This document shows, piece by piece, positions 1-7,127 of a DNA stretch of 7,127 nt. Below the pieces are notes generated by a model that searched no databases, was not told where the DNA came from, and saw nothing but the letters and a program-made list of their open reading frames with translations. Positions within the stretch are counted from its first letter, which is position 1, and each line of letters starts with the position of its first letter. Both the position numbers and the translations under genes were made by a program. This DNA is from Spirochaeta sp. (lineage in GTDB: Bacteria; Spirochaetota; Spirochaetia; DSM-27196; SLAA01), in assembly GCA_020201015.1 (NCBI GenBank), contig JAIVHN010000068.1, positions 1 to 7,127 on the forward strand, read 5' to 3'.

Positions 1-21
1 GGGTCGGGCTGGGCCAGCCGC

Positions 22-1530
22 TTACGGTCCCTGTCTTGAACTAAGGCAGGATAAAACAAAGGCCACCACTTTGTCGCGCCGGCGGGTGCGAATGTCGTAG
101 CCGGTCTGCTGTGCATGCCGGGTGAGCTCGGTAAAGAAAGCAAAGAGCGTTCCGTAGCGTTGCTCCCCTTGCCTCAGCTCGTCTTCAAGTTGGTTCATGT
201 TCCACACCGACTCCACGAGCTGTTCCACCTTTCGCAGGAGCGCAAACTCGGCTGGCGCCAGCCAGGCGTTGGAGAGCACCTGATACGGCGCTTCGCGCAT
301 GTGAACCTGCCGGTTTGCCTGAGCCTCTTCTTGAATGCGGGTGCCGGGCAGGCTCTTGAGAAAGCCAATGTCAAAGCGATGTGGCCGCAAGCTGAGCACC
401 TCGTTAAAGGTTCGGGCCACCTGCTGCAGATCTTCACCCGGTAGGCCCACGATCATATCAAGGTGCACCTCTATAGCGTTCAACGCTAAGACTCGGGCCA
501 CCATTTCACGCATGCGATCCCAGGCGTTGGCACCGGGCAAAGTGGCACCAGGGCTGGAAGCTGGTGAACCGGGCGTGCGCCCGATTACCCGGAGCGTGTG
601 GTCAACCACCGACTGCACACCAATCTCAAACTGCAGCCGGCCGGGCGGCGCCTGTGATAGCACCTCAAAATCGGCCTCCTGTAAAAAGGCCGGATGTACC
701 TCACAGTGAAACATCGCCCTGGTCTTGAGCTCAATAATGTAGGCCCAGATTTCACGGGCGCGTTCGGGCCGGGCGTTAAAGGTGCGGTCGACAAACTTTA
801 TGATAGGCGGGCCGTCATAACTTTGTTCGTAGCTGATTATCTGTGCCAGTTCCTGTTTCACTTGCTCGGTAGGTCGGAACTCGGCATGCTGGTCGGCGCG
901 CCCGGAGATGCAGTACGAACAACTACAGGGGCAGCCCCGGCTCGACTCATAATAAATGTACCTGCGGTTCAACCGGGCAAGGTCGGCCTGCCTATAAGGA
1001 AATGGGATCTCGGCAAAGGGCAGGTTTGGCAGATGCAGGAGCCGGCCACCATTCGGTAGCGTAAAGTTGCTGGCAGCTAAGTGCTGCATTGCTGCCTCGC
1101 CTGCTCCGCTAATGAGGACATTGATTTCGGGAAAATGCTGCAACCACCACTCGGCATTGTAAGAGACCTCAGGGCCGCCAATAACAATGACAAGATTCGG
1201 CAGCAAGGCACGAAGATCCGGTAGCAGCTGCCTAATAAGGTTGCTGTTCCAGATGTAGGCAGAGAGCACGAGCACATCGGGTGCCGTGGCGAGTTCGGGT
1301 GCGGGGGCTGGTGCCTCGACCAGCGCGGGGGTGGGAGTCGCGCCGACCCCGGTAATGAGTTCCAGGATGTCGGTACGACGGTCGGTGACCATGCACTCGC
1401 AGAGCTGCACCTTGTGACCGGCATTCGCAGTCTCAATGCTGTTGCGCATATACAGCAGGGCGAGGTTGGTATGGGTGTAGCGCGCGTTAAGGGCGGCCAG
1501 CAAAACGCGTCGGGGCGACTCAGTTTGCAT
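22..1530 (-). CDS. B12-binding domain / radical SAM protein (DUF4080-like)
   Basis: A 502-residue protein with the two-domain layout of cobalamin-type radical SAM enzymes. Residues about 8-150 resemble the B12-binding (Rossmann) domain, with a start of the type ALNARYTHTNLAL and a conserved VIGGPEVSY at 116-124. Residues about 190-400 form the radical SAM core, with the 4Fe-4S ligands C200, C204 and C207 (CxxxCxxC, plus an extra C202), then KFVDRTFN at 245-252 and VGLPGE at 361-366. The C-terminal 100 residues fit the DUF4080 extension. I see no DxHxxG cobalamin-histidine motif, so cobalamin may bind without a lower histidine ligand or not at all. Two Pro/Ala-rich stretches (about 64-84 and 319-336) look like insertions. 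The substrate is unknown; such proteins often act as methyltransferases or in ring or tail modification. The start is ATG with only a weak GAG as ribosome site. It is divergent from the biotin operon, with no evident functional link. The family call is firm, the reaction is not. Confidence 0.9.
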   Translation of the reverse strand: MQTESPRRVLLAALNARYTHTNLALLYMRNSIETANAGHKVQLCECMVTDRRTDILELITGVGATPTPALVEAPAPAPELATAPDVLVLSAYIWNSNLIRQLLPDLRALLPNLVIVIGGPEVSYNAEWWLQHFPEINVLISGAGEAAMQHLAASNFTLPNGGRLLHLPNLPFAEIPFPYRQADLARLNRRYIYYESSRGCPCSCSYCISGRADQHAEFRPTEQVKQELAQIISYEQSYDGPPIIKFVDRTFNARPERAREIWAYIIELKTRAMFHCEVHPAFLQEADFEVLSQAPPGRLQFEIGVQSVVDHTLRVIGRTPGSPASSPGATLPGANAWDRMREMVARVLALNAIEVHLDMIVGLPGEDLQQVARTFNEVLSLRPHRFDIGFLKSLPGTRIQEEAQANRQVHMREAPYQVLSNAWLAPAEFALLRKVEQLVESVWNMNQLEDELRQGEQRYGTLFAFFTELTRHAQQTGYDIRTRRRDKVVAFVLSCLSSRQGP

Positions 1531-1578
1531 TGCTCAACTGTAGCAGCAAAGGGCAGGCTTTGATATGCTCGGCGCAGT
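1531..1578. promoter_or_regulatory. Divergent intergenic region between the radical SAM gene and bioY
   Basis: These 48 bases must carry or overlap the promoters for both divergent genes. On the minus strand TACAGT (complement of 1537-1542) could be a -10 element for the radical SAM gene, but no convincing -35 lies at the right distance. On the plus strand GATATG (1562-1567) is a poor -10 candidate. I find no BirA-type inverted repeat (TTGTAAAC...GTTTACAA) and no BioR box, so biotin control of the operon is not visible here. The assignment rests on gene arrangement, not on a recognised motif. Confidence 0.35.
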
Positions 1579-2223
1579 ATGAAGTCGCACAATTCAGATG
1601 AACAGCCGGGGGCGGGGTCGGCATCGGAGCCGGGGGCGGAATTGAGCCCGAACTCAAACGTGCCCGCGCGCGCCGAGCTTGAAAGAGTTGCGGCAACTGC
1701 CGCCTTTACCGCGCTCATTACGGTGGGCGCATACCTGTCATTTCCTCTTCCCGGCAGTCCGGTGCCGGTGGTGGTGCAGAACTTCTTTGTAATTGTGGCC
1801 GGAATGCTGCTGGGGCCGCGGCACGGCGTGGCGGCGGTTGCGGTTTACCTTGTCCTCGGGGCGGTGGGCTTCCCTGTGTTCTCAGGTGGCAGCGGAGGTG
1901 TTGCTCATCTGGTGGGCCCAACCGGGGGCTACCTATTGGGGTACCTGCCAGCGGTCTTTGTGTCTGGGGCGCTGTTGAGGCGCAAGTCACGCGCGACTGG
2001 ATCAGCGGGCCTGGGGCGAGTTGCAGCAGCTGCGGGGTTGGGCTTTGCGTTGGTGTACCTATGCGGGGTACCGGTACTCATGCTGGTGACCGGCCTGGGG
2101 CTTGGGCCCGCGCTAGCGGTGGGGTTCCTGCCCTTCCTCCCAGGCGATGTGCTCAAAGCGGTGGCTGCAGTACTGTTGTACCGCCGGGTTGCGCCGCGCC
2201 TTACTCGTTGGAGCCGTGGTTGA
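1579..2223 (+). CDS. bioY: Biotin ECF transporter substrate-binding protein BioY
   Basis: The S component of an energy-coupling-factor importer: a small membrane protein that binds biotin and works with the ATPase and coupling protein encoded next. Of 214 residues, about 35-205 make up the BioY domain with six expected membrane segments. Family motifs are visible: PLPGSPVPVVVQNFF (56-70), LLGPRHG (77-83), FSGGSGGVAHLVGPTGGYLL (101-120) and the C-terminal FLPGDVLKAV (187-196). The first 30 residues are polar, rich in Gly, Pro, Ser and Glu, and not part of the family core. ATG 1579 is the first start after an in-frame stop at 1561 but has no good ribosome site. TTG 1642 follows GGGGG at 1632-1636 and GTG 1660 lies in the same stretch, so a shorter protein is possible. 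It is the first gene of bioY-bioM-bioN and its stop overlaps bioM. The family call is secure. Confidence 0.95.
   Translation: MKSHNSDEQPGAGSASEPGAELSPNSNVPARAELERVAATAAFTALITVGAYLSFPLPGSPVPVVVQNFFVIVAGMLLGPRHGVAAVAVYLVLGAVGFPVFSGGSGGVAHLVGPTGGYLLGYLPAVFVSGALLRRKSRATGSAGLGRVAAAAGLGFALVYLCGVPVLMLVTGLGLGPALAVGFLPFLPGDVLKAVAAVLLYRRVAPRLTRWSRG
2210..2213 (+). promoter_or_regulatory. Ribosome binding site selecting the TTG start of bioM
   Basis: GGAG lies six bases before TTG 2220 and inside the end of bioY. It supports TTG as the bioM start: no ATG or GTG occurs in frame at a place that fits the ATPase N-terminus. Start and upstream stop share TTGA (2220-2223), which suggests translational coupling of bioM to bioY. 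Confidence 0.65.
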
Positions 2224-2969
2224 TACAGTCAAAGTCGATACTGGAATGCCGCGAACTTTTCTTTCACTTTGACGACAATCAGCCGGTTCTGGACAACATT
2301 AATCTGCGCCTGAACTCTGGTGAGCTTGTGGTTCTCACCGGCCCAAACGGCTCGGGCAAGACGGTGCTCATGAAACACCTCAACGGGCTCCTGCGGCCAG
2401 CCCGGGGCGATGTCTTTCTCAACGAAAACCCTCTGCCGCGGCGTGGGCAGGATGCGGTGCGGGCGGTGGGTTTGGTGTTTCAAAACCCGGTAGCCCAGTT
2501 CCTAGAAGATACAGTGGAACGAGACGTGGCCTTCGGCCCACGCAACATGCACCTGGGTGCAGCTGAGGTTGAAGCCCGAGTAGAAGACGCCCTGCAGGCC
2601 ACCGAACTGCAGCACCTGCGCACTCGTGATCCGCTAGAACTCTCGGGCGGCGAACAACAGCGCCTGGCACTGGCCGGTGTGCTTGCTATGCGGAGCGAGT
2701 TTGTCATTTTAGATGAACCCTTTGCTCACCTGGATCTGCCGGGGGTGCGCTCGGTCCTGCACTCAGTGCTTGCAGCTCGCGACCGTGGTGTTGGCGTTGT
2801 CGTTGTGACCCATGATCTGGAAAAGATTCTGGCACATACAGACCGCCTGGTGGTCATGCGCGACGGGCAGATCGTGGTCGACGACACTCCACAGCAGGCA
2901 CTGCCGCTTGTGGAGCATCACTTAGTACGCCGCCCTGCTGGAGAGATTTCCCAAATGAGTTGGCTATGA
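2220..2969 (+). CDS. bioM: Biotin ECF transporter ATP-binding protein BioM (EcfA/CbiO type)
   Basis: The ABC ATPase of the biotin importer, expected at the inner membrane face, where ATP hydrolysis is passed through BioN to BioY. At 249 residues it is of normal length for a one-domain EcfA. All nucleotide-binding elements are present: Walker A GPNGSGKT (41-48), Q-loop FQNP with Q88, signature LSGGEQQ (141-147), Walker B FVILDEP with D165 and E166, D-loop AHLD (169-172) and the switch histidine H198 in VVTHD. VFQNPVAQF is typical of the CbiO/EcfA branch. A longer open frame extends upstream to 2061 but lies within bioY. TTG 2220 with GGAG six bases before it gives the N-terminus expected for the family. 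Its stop overlaps the ATG of bioN (ATGA). Since it sits between bioY and bioN it is probably a dedicated BioM, not a shared EcfA. Confidence 0.95.
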   Translation: MIQSKSILECRELFFHFDDNQPVLDNINLRLNSGELVVLTGPNGSGKTVLMKHLNGLLRPARGDVFLNENPLPRRGQDAVRAVGLVFQNPVAQFLEDTVERDVAFGPRNMHLGAAEVEARVEDALQATELQHLRTRDPLELSGGEQQRLALAGVLAMRSEFVILDEPFAHLDLPGVRSVLHSVLAARDRGVGVVVVTHDLEKILAHTDRLVVMRDGQIVVDDTPQQALPLVEHHLVRRPAGEISQMSWL

Positions 2970-3613
2970 GTAAAGGCTTCAGGTATGCGGGGGCCGCCCT
3001 GCAACGGGACAACCACGCGACGCGCCTTGACGCCCGAATGACCTTGGGCCTTACCCTGCTGCTCCAGTTGGCCGCCTTCCTCACGCCCTTGCCAACCGTG
3101 GTGTTCTACCTGGCGTTGCCCTTCCTGTTTTTTGCGCTCCTTGGCCAGGCTCCGCACCGCGTGCTGTGGAGCTCCCGCTTCTTCGTCGTGCTGGTGGCGC
3201 TCATCGTCGTGCTGCGCGGCATGGATGGTGTGGTGTATGCAGTGCGTCTTGCAACAGCCTTCTATGCCGCCCGACTCCTCACCTATATTACAGCGAACGG
3301 GGATCTAAGCGCGGCCTTTGCCTGGTATCTGCGGCCATTGGGGGCCCGACGCGCGGCAAACGCCGCACTCTACGCCAGCCTAACTTTGCGCTTTCTTTCG
3401 CAGCTCTATAGCACTGGCTCCGAACTGCGTGACGGTATTCGCGCCCGCGGCGGCCAGCTCCGCCACAACCCCGCTCGCATCGTTGCCGCCTACGGGACGG
3501 GCCTTATTTTTAAGGCGTTGCGCTGCTCGTCCGAGTCCGCCGCCGCGCTTCATGCCCGCGGTTACAGCAGCGCTACACCAGGCGCGATTGGGCGTCTACG
3601 ATCCTGCTTATAG
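2966..3613 (+). CDS. bioN: Biotin ECF transporter transmembrane coupling protein BioN (EcfT), apparently cut short by a frameshift
   Basis: The T component linking BioM ATPases to BioY. The 215-residue frame has hydrophobic segments at about 26-40, 43-60 and 70-84, with shorter ones at 87-110 and 131-148. Two cytoplasmic coupling motifs that contact the ATPases are present: ARG at 160-162 (LRDGIRARGG) and ARG at 197-199 (ALHARGY). ATG 2966 overlaps the bioM stop. TTG 2960 is an alternative, and GGAGAG at 2940-2945 is rather distant from either. The C-terminus is odd: after ARGYSSATP the frame ends in a short arginine-containing tail without the last membrane helix usual in EcfT. A hydrophobic helix led by RRDW and followed by a stop lies in the -1 frame at 3580-3666. 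One extra base around 3570-3582, real or an assembly error, would explain this. The intact product would be about 233 residues. Identity as EcfT is firm. Confidence 0.88.
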   Translation: MSKGFRYAGAALQRDNHATRLDARMTLGLTLLLQLAAFLTPLPTVVFYLALPFLFFALLGQAPHRVLWSSRFFVVLVALIVVLRGMDGVVYAVRLATAFYAARLLTYITANGDLSAAFAWYLRPLGARRAANAALYASLTLRFLSQLYSTGSELRDGIRARGGQLRHNPARIVAAYGTGLIFKALRCSSESAAALHARGYSSATPGAIGRLRSCL

Positions 3614-3666
3614 TTATTCTACTGGCACCCGTAATTCTCCCACCCCTGCTGCTTCCCGGGCGTTGA
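3580..3666 (+). other. Out-of-frame C-terminal membrane helix of BioN
   Basis: Read from AGG 3580 in the -1 frame relative to bioN, 28 codons give RRDWAST followed by ILLIVILLAPVILPPLLL and PGR, then TGA at 3664-3666. A short basic/RDW segment after the second ARG motif and then a last hydrophobic helix is how EcfT proteins usually end. A chance frame would rarely give some 18 uninterrupted hydrophobic residues ending in a stop. I see no slippery heptamer near 3570-3582, so programmed frameshifting is less likely than an insertion mutation or a sequencing error. Confidence 0.6.
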
Positions 3667-5246
<1,580 letters not shown>

Positions 5247-5267
5247 AGTGCCAAGTTCTCTTACGGT

Positions 5268-5273
5268 AGGGGG
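5268..5273 (+). promoter_or_regulatory. Ribosome binding site of the GH2-like gene
   Basis: AGGGGG lies four bases before ATG 5278 and supports that start over GTG 5248, which has no comparable site. The 31-base gap after ilvC holds no visible terminator, so the two genes are probably co-transcribed. Confidence 0.5.
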
Positions 5274-5277
5274 CGGT

Positions 5278-7127
5278 ATGCGTGGGGCTAAACGCCCGCA
5301 TGAAACTCCATGGTGGCGGCTGCCGGAATTTACCGGCATGAACCGCCTGCCGGGTAGATCACTGCTCCTCCCGCTTGAGGAGGAGGTGGTTTCGCTTAAC
5401 GGCGACTGGATGTTTCGTCTATACGGGAGTCCCGACGCCATTCCGGAGGATGCACTTCAGCCTGCATATCGTGAAAAGGGTATGCAGCCGGTTCGCGTCC
5501 CGGGGGACTGGAGCTCGAGCGGAATTCTTAAGCCTAACTATCTCCGCTCCCGACCGCCCTTTATTAATAACCCCGACGTAGGAGAGCTCACACCTCCTGA
5601 TTTGCCGGAGCTCAATCCTACCGGCCTGTATCGGCGAAGTTTTACGCTATCTTCTTACCGGAGCGGGCGTCGCTATGTTCTGCACCTGGCGGGTGTGGAG
5701 AGCGCGGCGGCCGTCTATGTAAACGGAAGCTTAGCAGGCTACGGCAAAGACTCCTCTACTCCCATAGAGTTTGACATTAGCTCATATGCAAAAAAGGGTG
5801 ACAACCAGATAAGCGTAGTTGTGCCACGCTACTGTGACGGGAGTTATTTAGAAAGCTCGGATCGATGGTGGTTCGGCGGCATATACCGTGAGGTGTTTGT
5901 GTACTCGACTTCGGCAGTGCATATTTCCGATGTCCGCTTCACCGCTCTACCTGCGGCCGATCTTCGCTCCTGCACGTACGGAGTTGTGGTTGATGTTGGC
6001 TTTCCCGACAACTTTGAAGCCGGTTATACCGTGGAGTCTCGCCTGCTCGACTCGCACGGCACCGAAGTTCGCGATGCCGCGCTACAGGGAGAGATAGAAA
6101 AGTTTTCCGGTAGAATCGAACTTGCAGGCAACCTTCAAAATATCGATTTATGGAGTGCGGAAACTCCAACCCTCTACACGGCCGAGCTTAGCCTGAAAAC
6201 ACCAGCCGGTGAAGCACTGGACACAGTGCGTGTCTCGGTTGGGTTCCGCCGCGTTGCCATAGAAAACGGCCTTTTGCTGCTCAACGGTAAACCGCTTATG
6301 CTGCACGGAGTTAACCGTGATGAGCATGACCGCAACACCGGCCGCGCGTTGTCACGGTCAGCTATGGAGCACGAGGTTGCGCTCATGAAGAGGCTCTCAA
6401 TTAACGCTGTGCGCACCACTCACCGACCTCAAGACCCGTATTGGTACGAACTCTGTGACCGTTACGGAATATATGTGGTAGACGAGCCTAGCTTAGCCGC
6501 GGGGGCGTTTGGTGAGCGTTTCTCCGAAAGTACCCGCTGGAGCTCTCAGATCCTCGACCGCAGCATGCGCACCGTGCTACGCGACAAAAACCATCCGTCG
6601 GTCATTGTGTGGTCACTGGGAGCAGCATCCGGCTCTGGGCCTAACCACCAAGCAGCAGCGGCATGGATACGCTCCTATGATAACAGCCGCCCGCTTATGT
6701 ATGAGGGAGATTCTCTGCAGACCACCTTGCGTGGTGCGGCACAGGACTCAGCAACAATACCCATTGCTACGACCACGACAACTTCTGCGCCGCCTATTGG
6801 TGACATCATTTCACCGATCCACCCAAGTATCGAGGAACTACAGTGGCTGGTAGAGCTAGCCAGCACTCTACAGCAACCGGTTATCGCGGCCGAGTTTTCA
6901 GGGGCAATGGGTAATAGCAACGGGAGCCTCCATGAGTATTACCAAATGTTTCGCGAGCATCAGTCACTTCAGGGAGGCTTCATAACGGGGTGGATGGATC
7001 GTGCGCTGACCGGACGTCCGGGCTCAGGTAGTGTAGTCACAAGGGCATCTACCGATTCAGCGGAAACTAACGCGGTAAGTGCGGTGCCTGCCTACGGCGG
7101 AGACTTTGGTGACCACCCCCACGATGG
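5278..7127 (+). CDS. LacZ-like glycoside hydrolase family 2 protein with a degraded active site (partial, runs off the window)
   Basis: An open frame of 616 codons with no stop, cut by the window end. Order as in E. coli LacZ: jelly-roll sugar-binding domain (about 40-215, with NPTGLYRR 113-120 and DGSYLESSDRWW 187-198), Ig-like domain (about 216-325), TIM barrel from about 326 (VGFRRVAIENGLLLLNGKPL 321-340, GVNRDEH 344-350, YGGDFGD 606-612). From recalled LacZ alignment the catalytic site is replaced: H357 is D348, Mg ligands E416 and H418 are A407 and G409, N460 and acid/base E461 are A449 and A450 (SLGAASG for SLGNESG), Y503 is H515, H540 is G542 and W568 is T570. D187 (D201), H382 (H391) and the nucleophile position E539 (E537) remain. 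Normal beta-galactosidase activity is not expected. No signal peptide is seen. LacZ has about 1023 residues, so some 400 lie beyond. Family membership is firm; the function is unknown. Confidence 0.93.
   Translation, partial: MRGAKRPHETPWWRLPEFTGMNRLPGRSLLLPLEEEVVSLNGDWMFRLYGSPDAIPEDALQPAYREKGMQPVRVPGDWSSSGILKPNYLRSRPPFINNPDVGELTPPDLPELNPTGLYRRSFTLSSYRSGRRYVLHLAGVESAAAVYVNGSLAGYGKDSSTPIEFDISSYAKKGDNQISVVVPRYCDGSYLESSDRWWFGGIYREVFVYSTSAVHISDVRFTALPAADLRSCTYGVVVDVGFPDNFEAGYTVESRLLDSHGTEVRDAALQGEIEKFSGRIELAGNLQNIDLWSAETPTLYTAELSLKTPAGEALDTVRVSVGFRRVAIENGLLLLNGKPLMLHGVNRDEHDRNTGRALSRSAMEHEVALMKRLSINAVRTTHRPQDPYWYELCDRYGIYVVDEPSLAAGAFGERFSESTRWSSQILDRSMRTVLRDKNHPSVIVWSLGAASGSGPNHQAAAAWIRSYDNSRPLMYEGDSLQTTLRGAAQDSATIPIATTTTTSAPPIGDIISPIHPSIEELQWLVELASTLQQPVIAAEFSGAMGNSNGSLHEYYQMFREHQSLQGGFITGWMDRALTGRPGSGSVVTRASTDSAETNAVSAVPAYGGDFGDHPHD

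Noticed and set aside
7..19. Inverted repeat GGCTGG-G-CCAGCC after the radical SAM stop
   Set aside because: It could be a terminator stem on the minus strand, but no T run is visible and the window edge cuts the context, so it cannot be supported.
1531..1578. Biotin repressor (BirA or BioR) operator before bioY
   Set aside because: No inverted repeat resembling either site is present in the gap.
1077..1718. Long minus-strand open frame of 213 codons
   Set aside because: It overlaps the radical SAM gene in another frame and crosses into bioY; the composition is Ser/Pro/Arg/Cys-rich with no family resemblance, typical of a shadow frame in G+C-rich DNA.
2061..2219. Upstream extension of the bioM frame
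   Set aside because: It lies inside bioY and encodes an Arg/Gly/Pro-rich stretch absent from ECF ATPases; TTG 2220 with GGAG before it fits the family N-terminus.

Overview
The window is a moderately to highly G+C-rich bacterial stretch with short intergenic gaps and start/stop overlaps. It holds six protein-coding genes and no RNA gene, insertion sequence or CRISPR array that I can see. The host cannot be fixed from the sequence. A dedicated biotin ECF transporter, a cobalamin-type radical SAM protein of the DUF4080 kind, a long plant-type ketol-acid reductoisomerase and a LacZ-like protein together might suit a spirochaete or another anaerobe or facultative anaerobe, but this is a weak inference.

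Layout. Positions 22-1530 (minus) encode a B12-binding/radical SAM protein. It is transcribed divergently, across a 48-base gap, from a three-gene biotin uptake operon on the plus strand: bioY (1579-2223, substrate-binding membrane protein), bioM (2220-2969, ATPase, TTG start overlapping the bioY stop) and bioN (2966-3613, transmembrane coupling protein, ATG overlapping the bioM stop). The three products should form one energy-coupling-factor importer for biotin. The annotated bioN frame ends early. A clean membrane helix ending in its own stop (3580-3666) follows in the -1 frame, so bioN looks frameshifted or carries a sequencing error.

After a gap of about 100 bases comes ilvC (3768-5246), a 492-residue class II ketol-acid reductoisomerase with all catalytic and metal-binding residues. 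Its C-terminal half reads much more like the chloroplast enzyme than like E. coli IlvC. No other branched-chain amino acid gene is visible here.

Only 31 bases after ilvC an open frame starts at 5278 and runs off the window end (616 codons seen). It aligns along its whole visible length with E. coli LacZ (GH2 beta-galactosidase). However, the acid/base glutamate, two more magnesium ligands and several sugar-contacting residues are replaced, mostly by Ala, Gly or Thr, while the surrounding scaffold and the nucleophile-position glutamate remain. This looks like a GH2 pseudoenzyme under selection for something other than LacZ-type hydrolysis, and it is the most interesting observation in the window.
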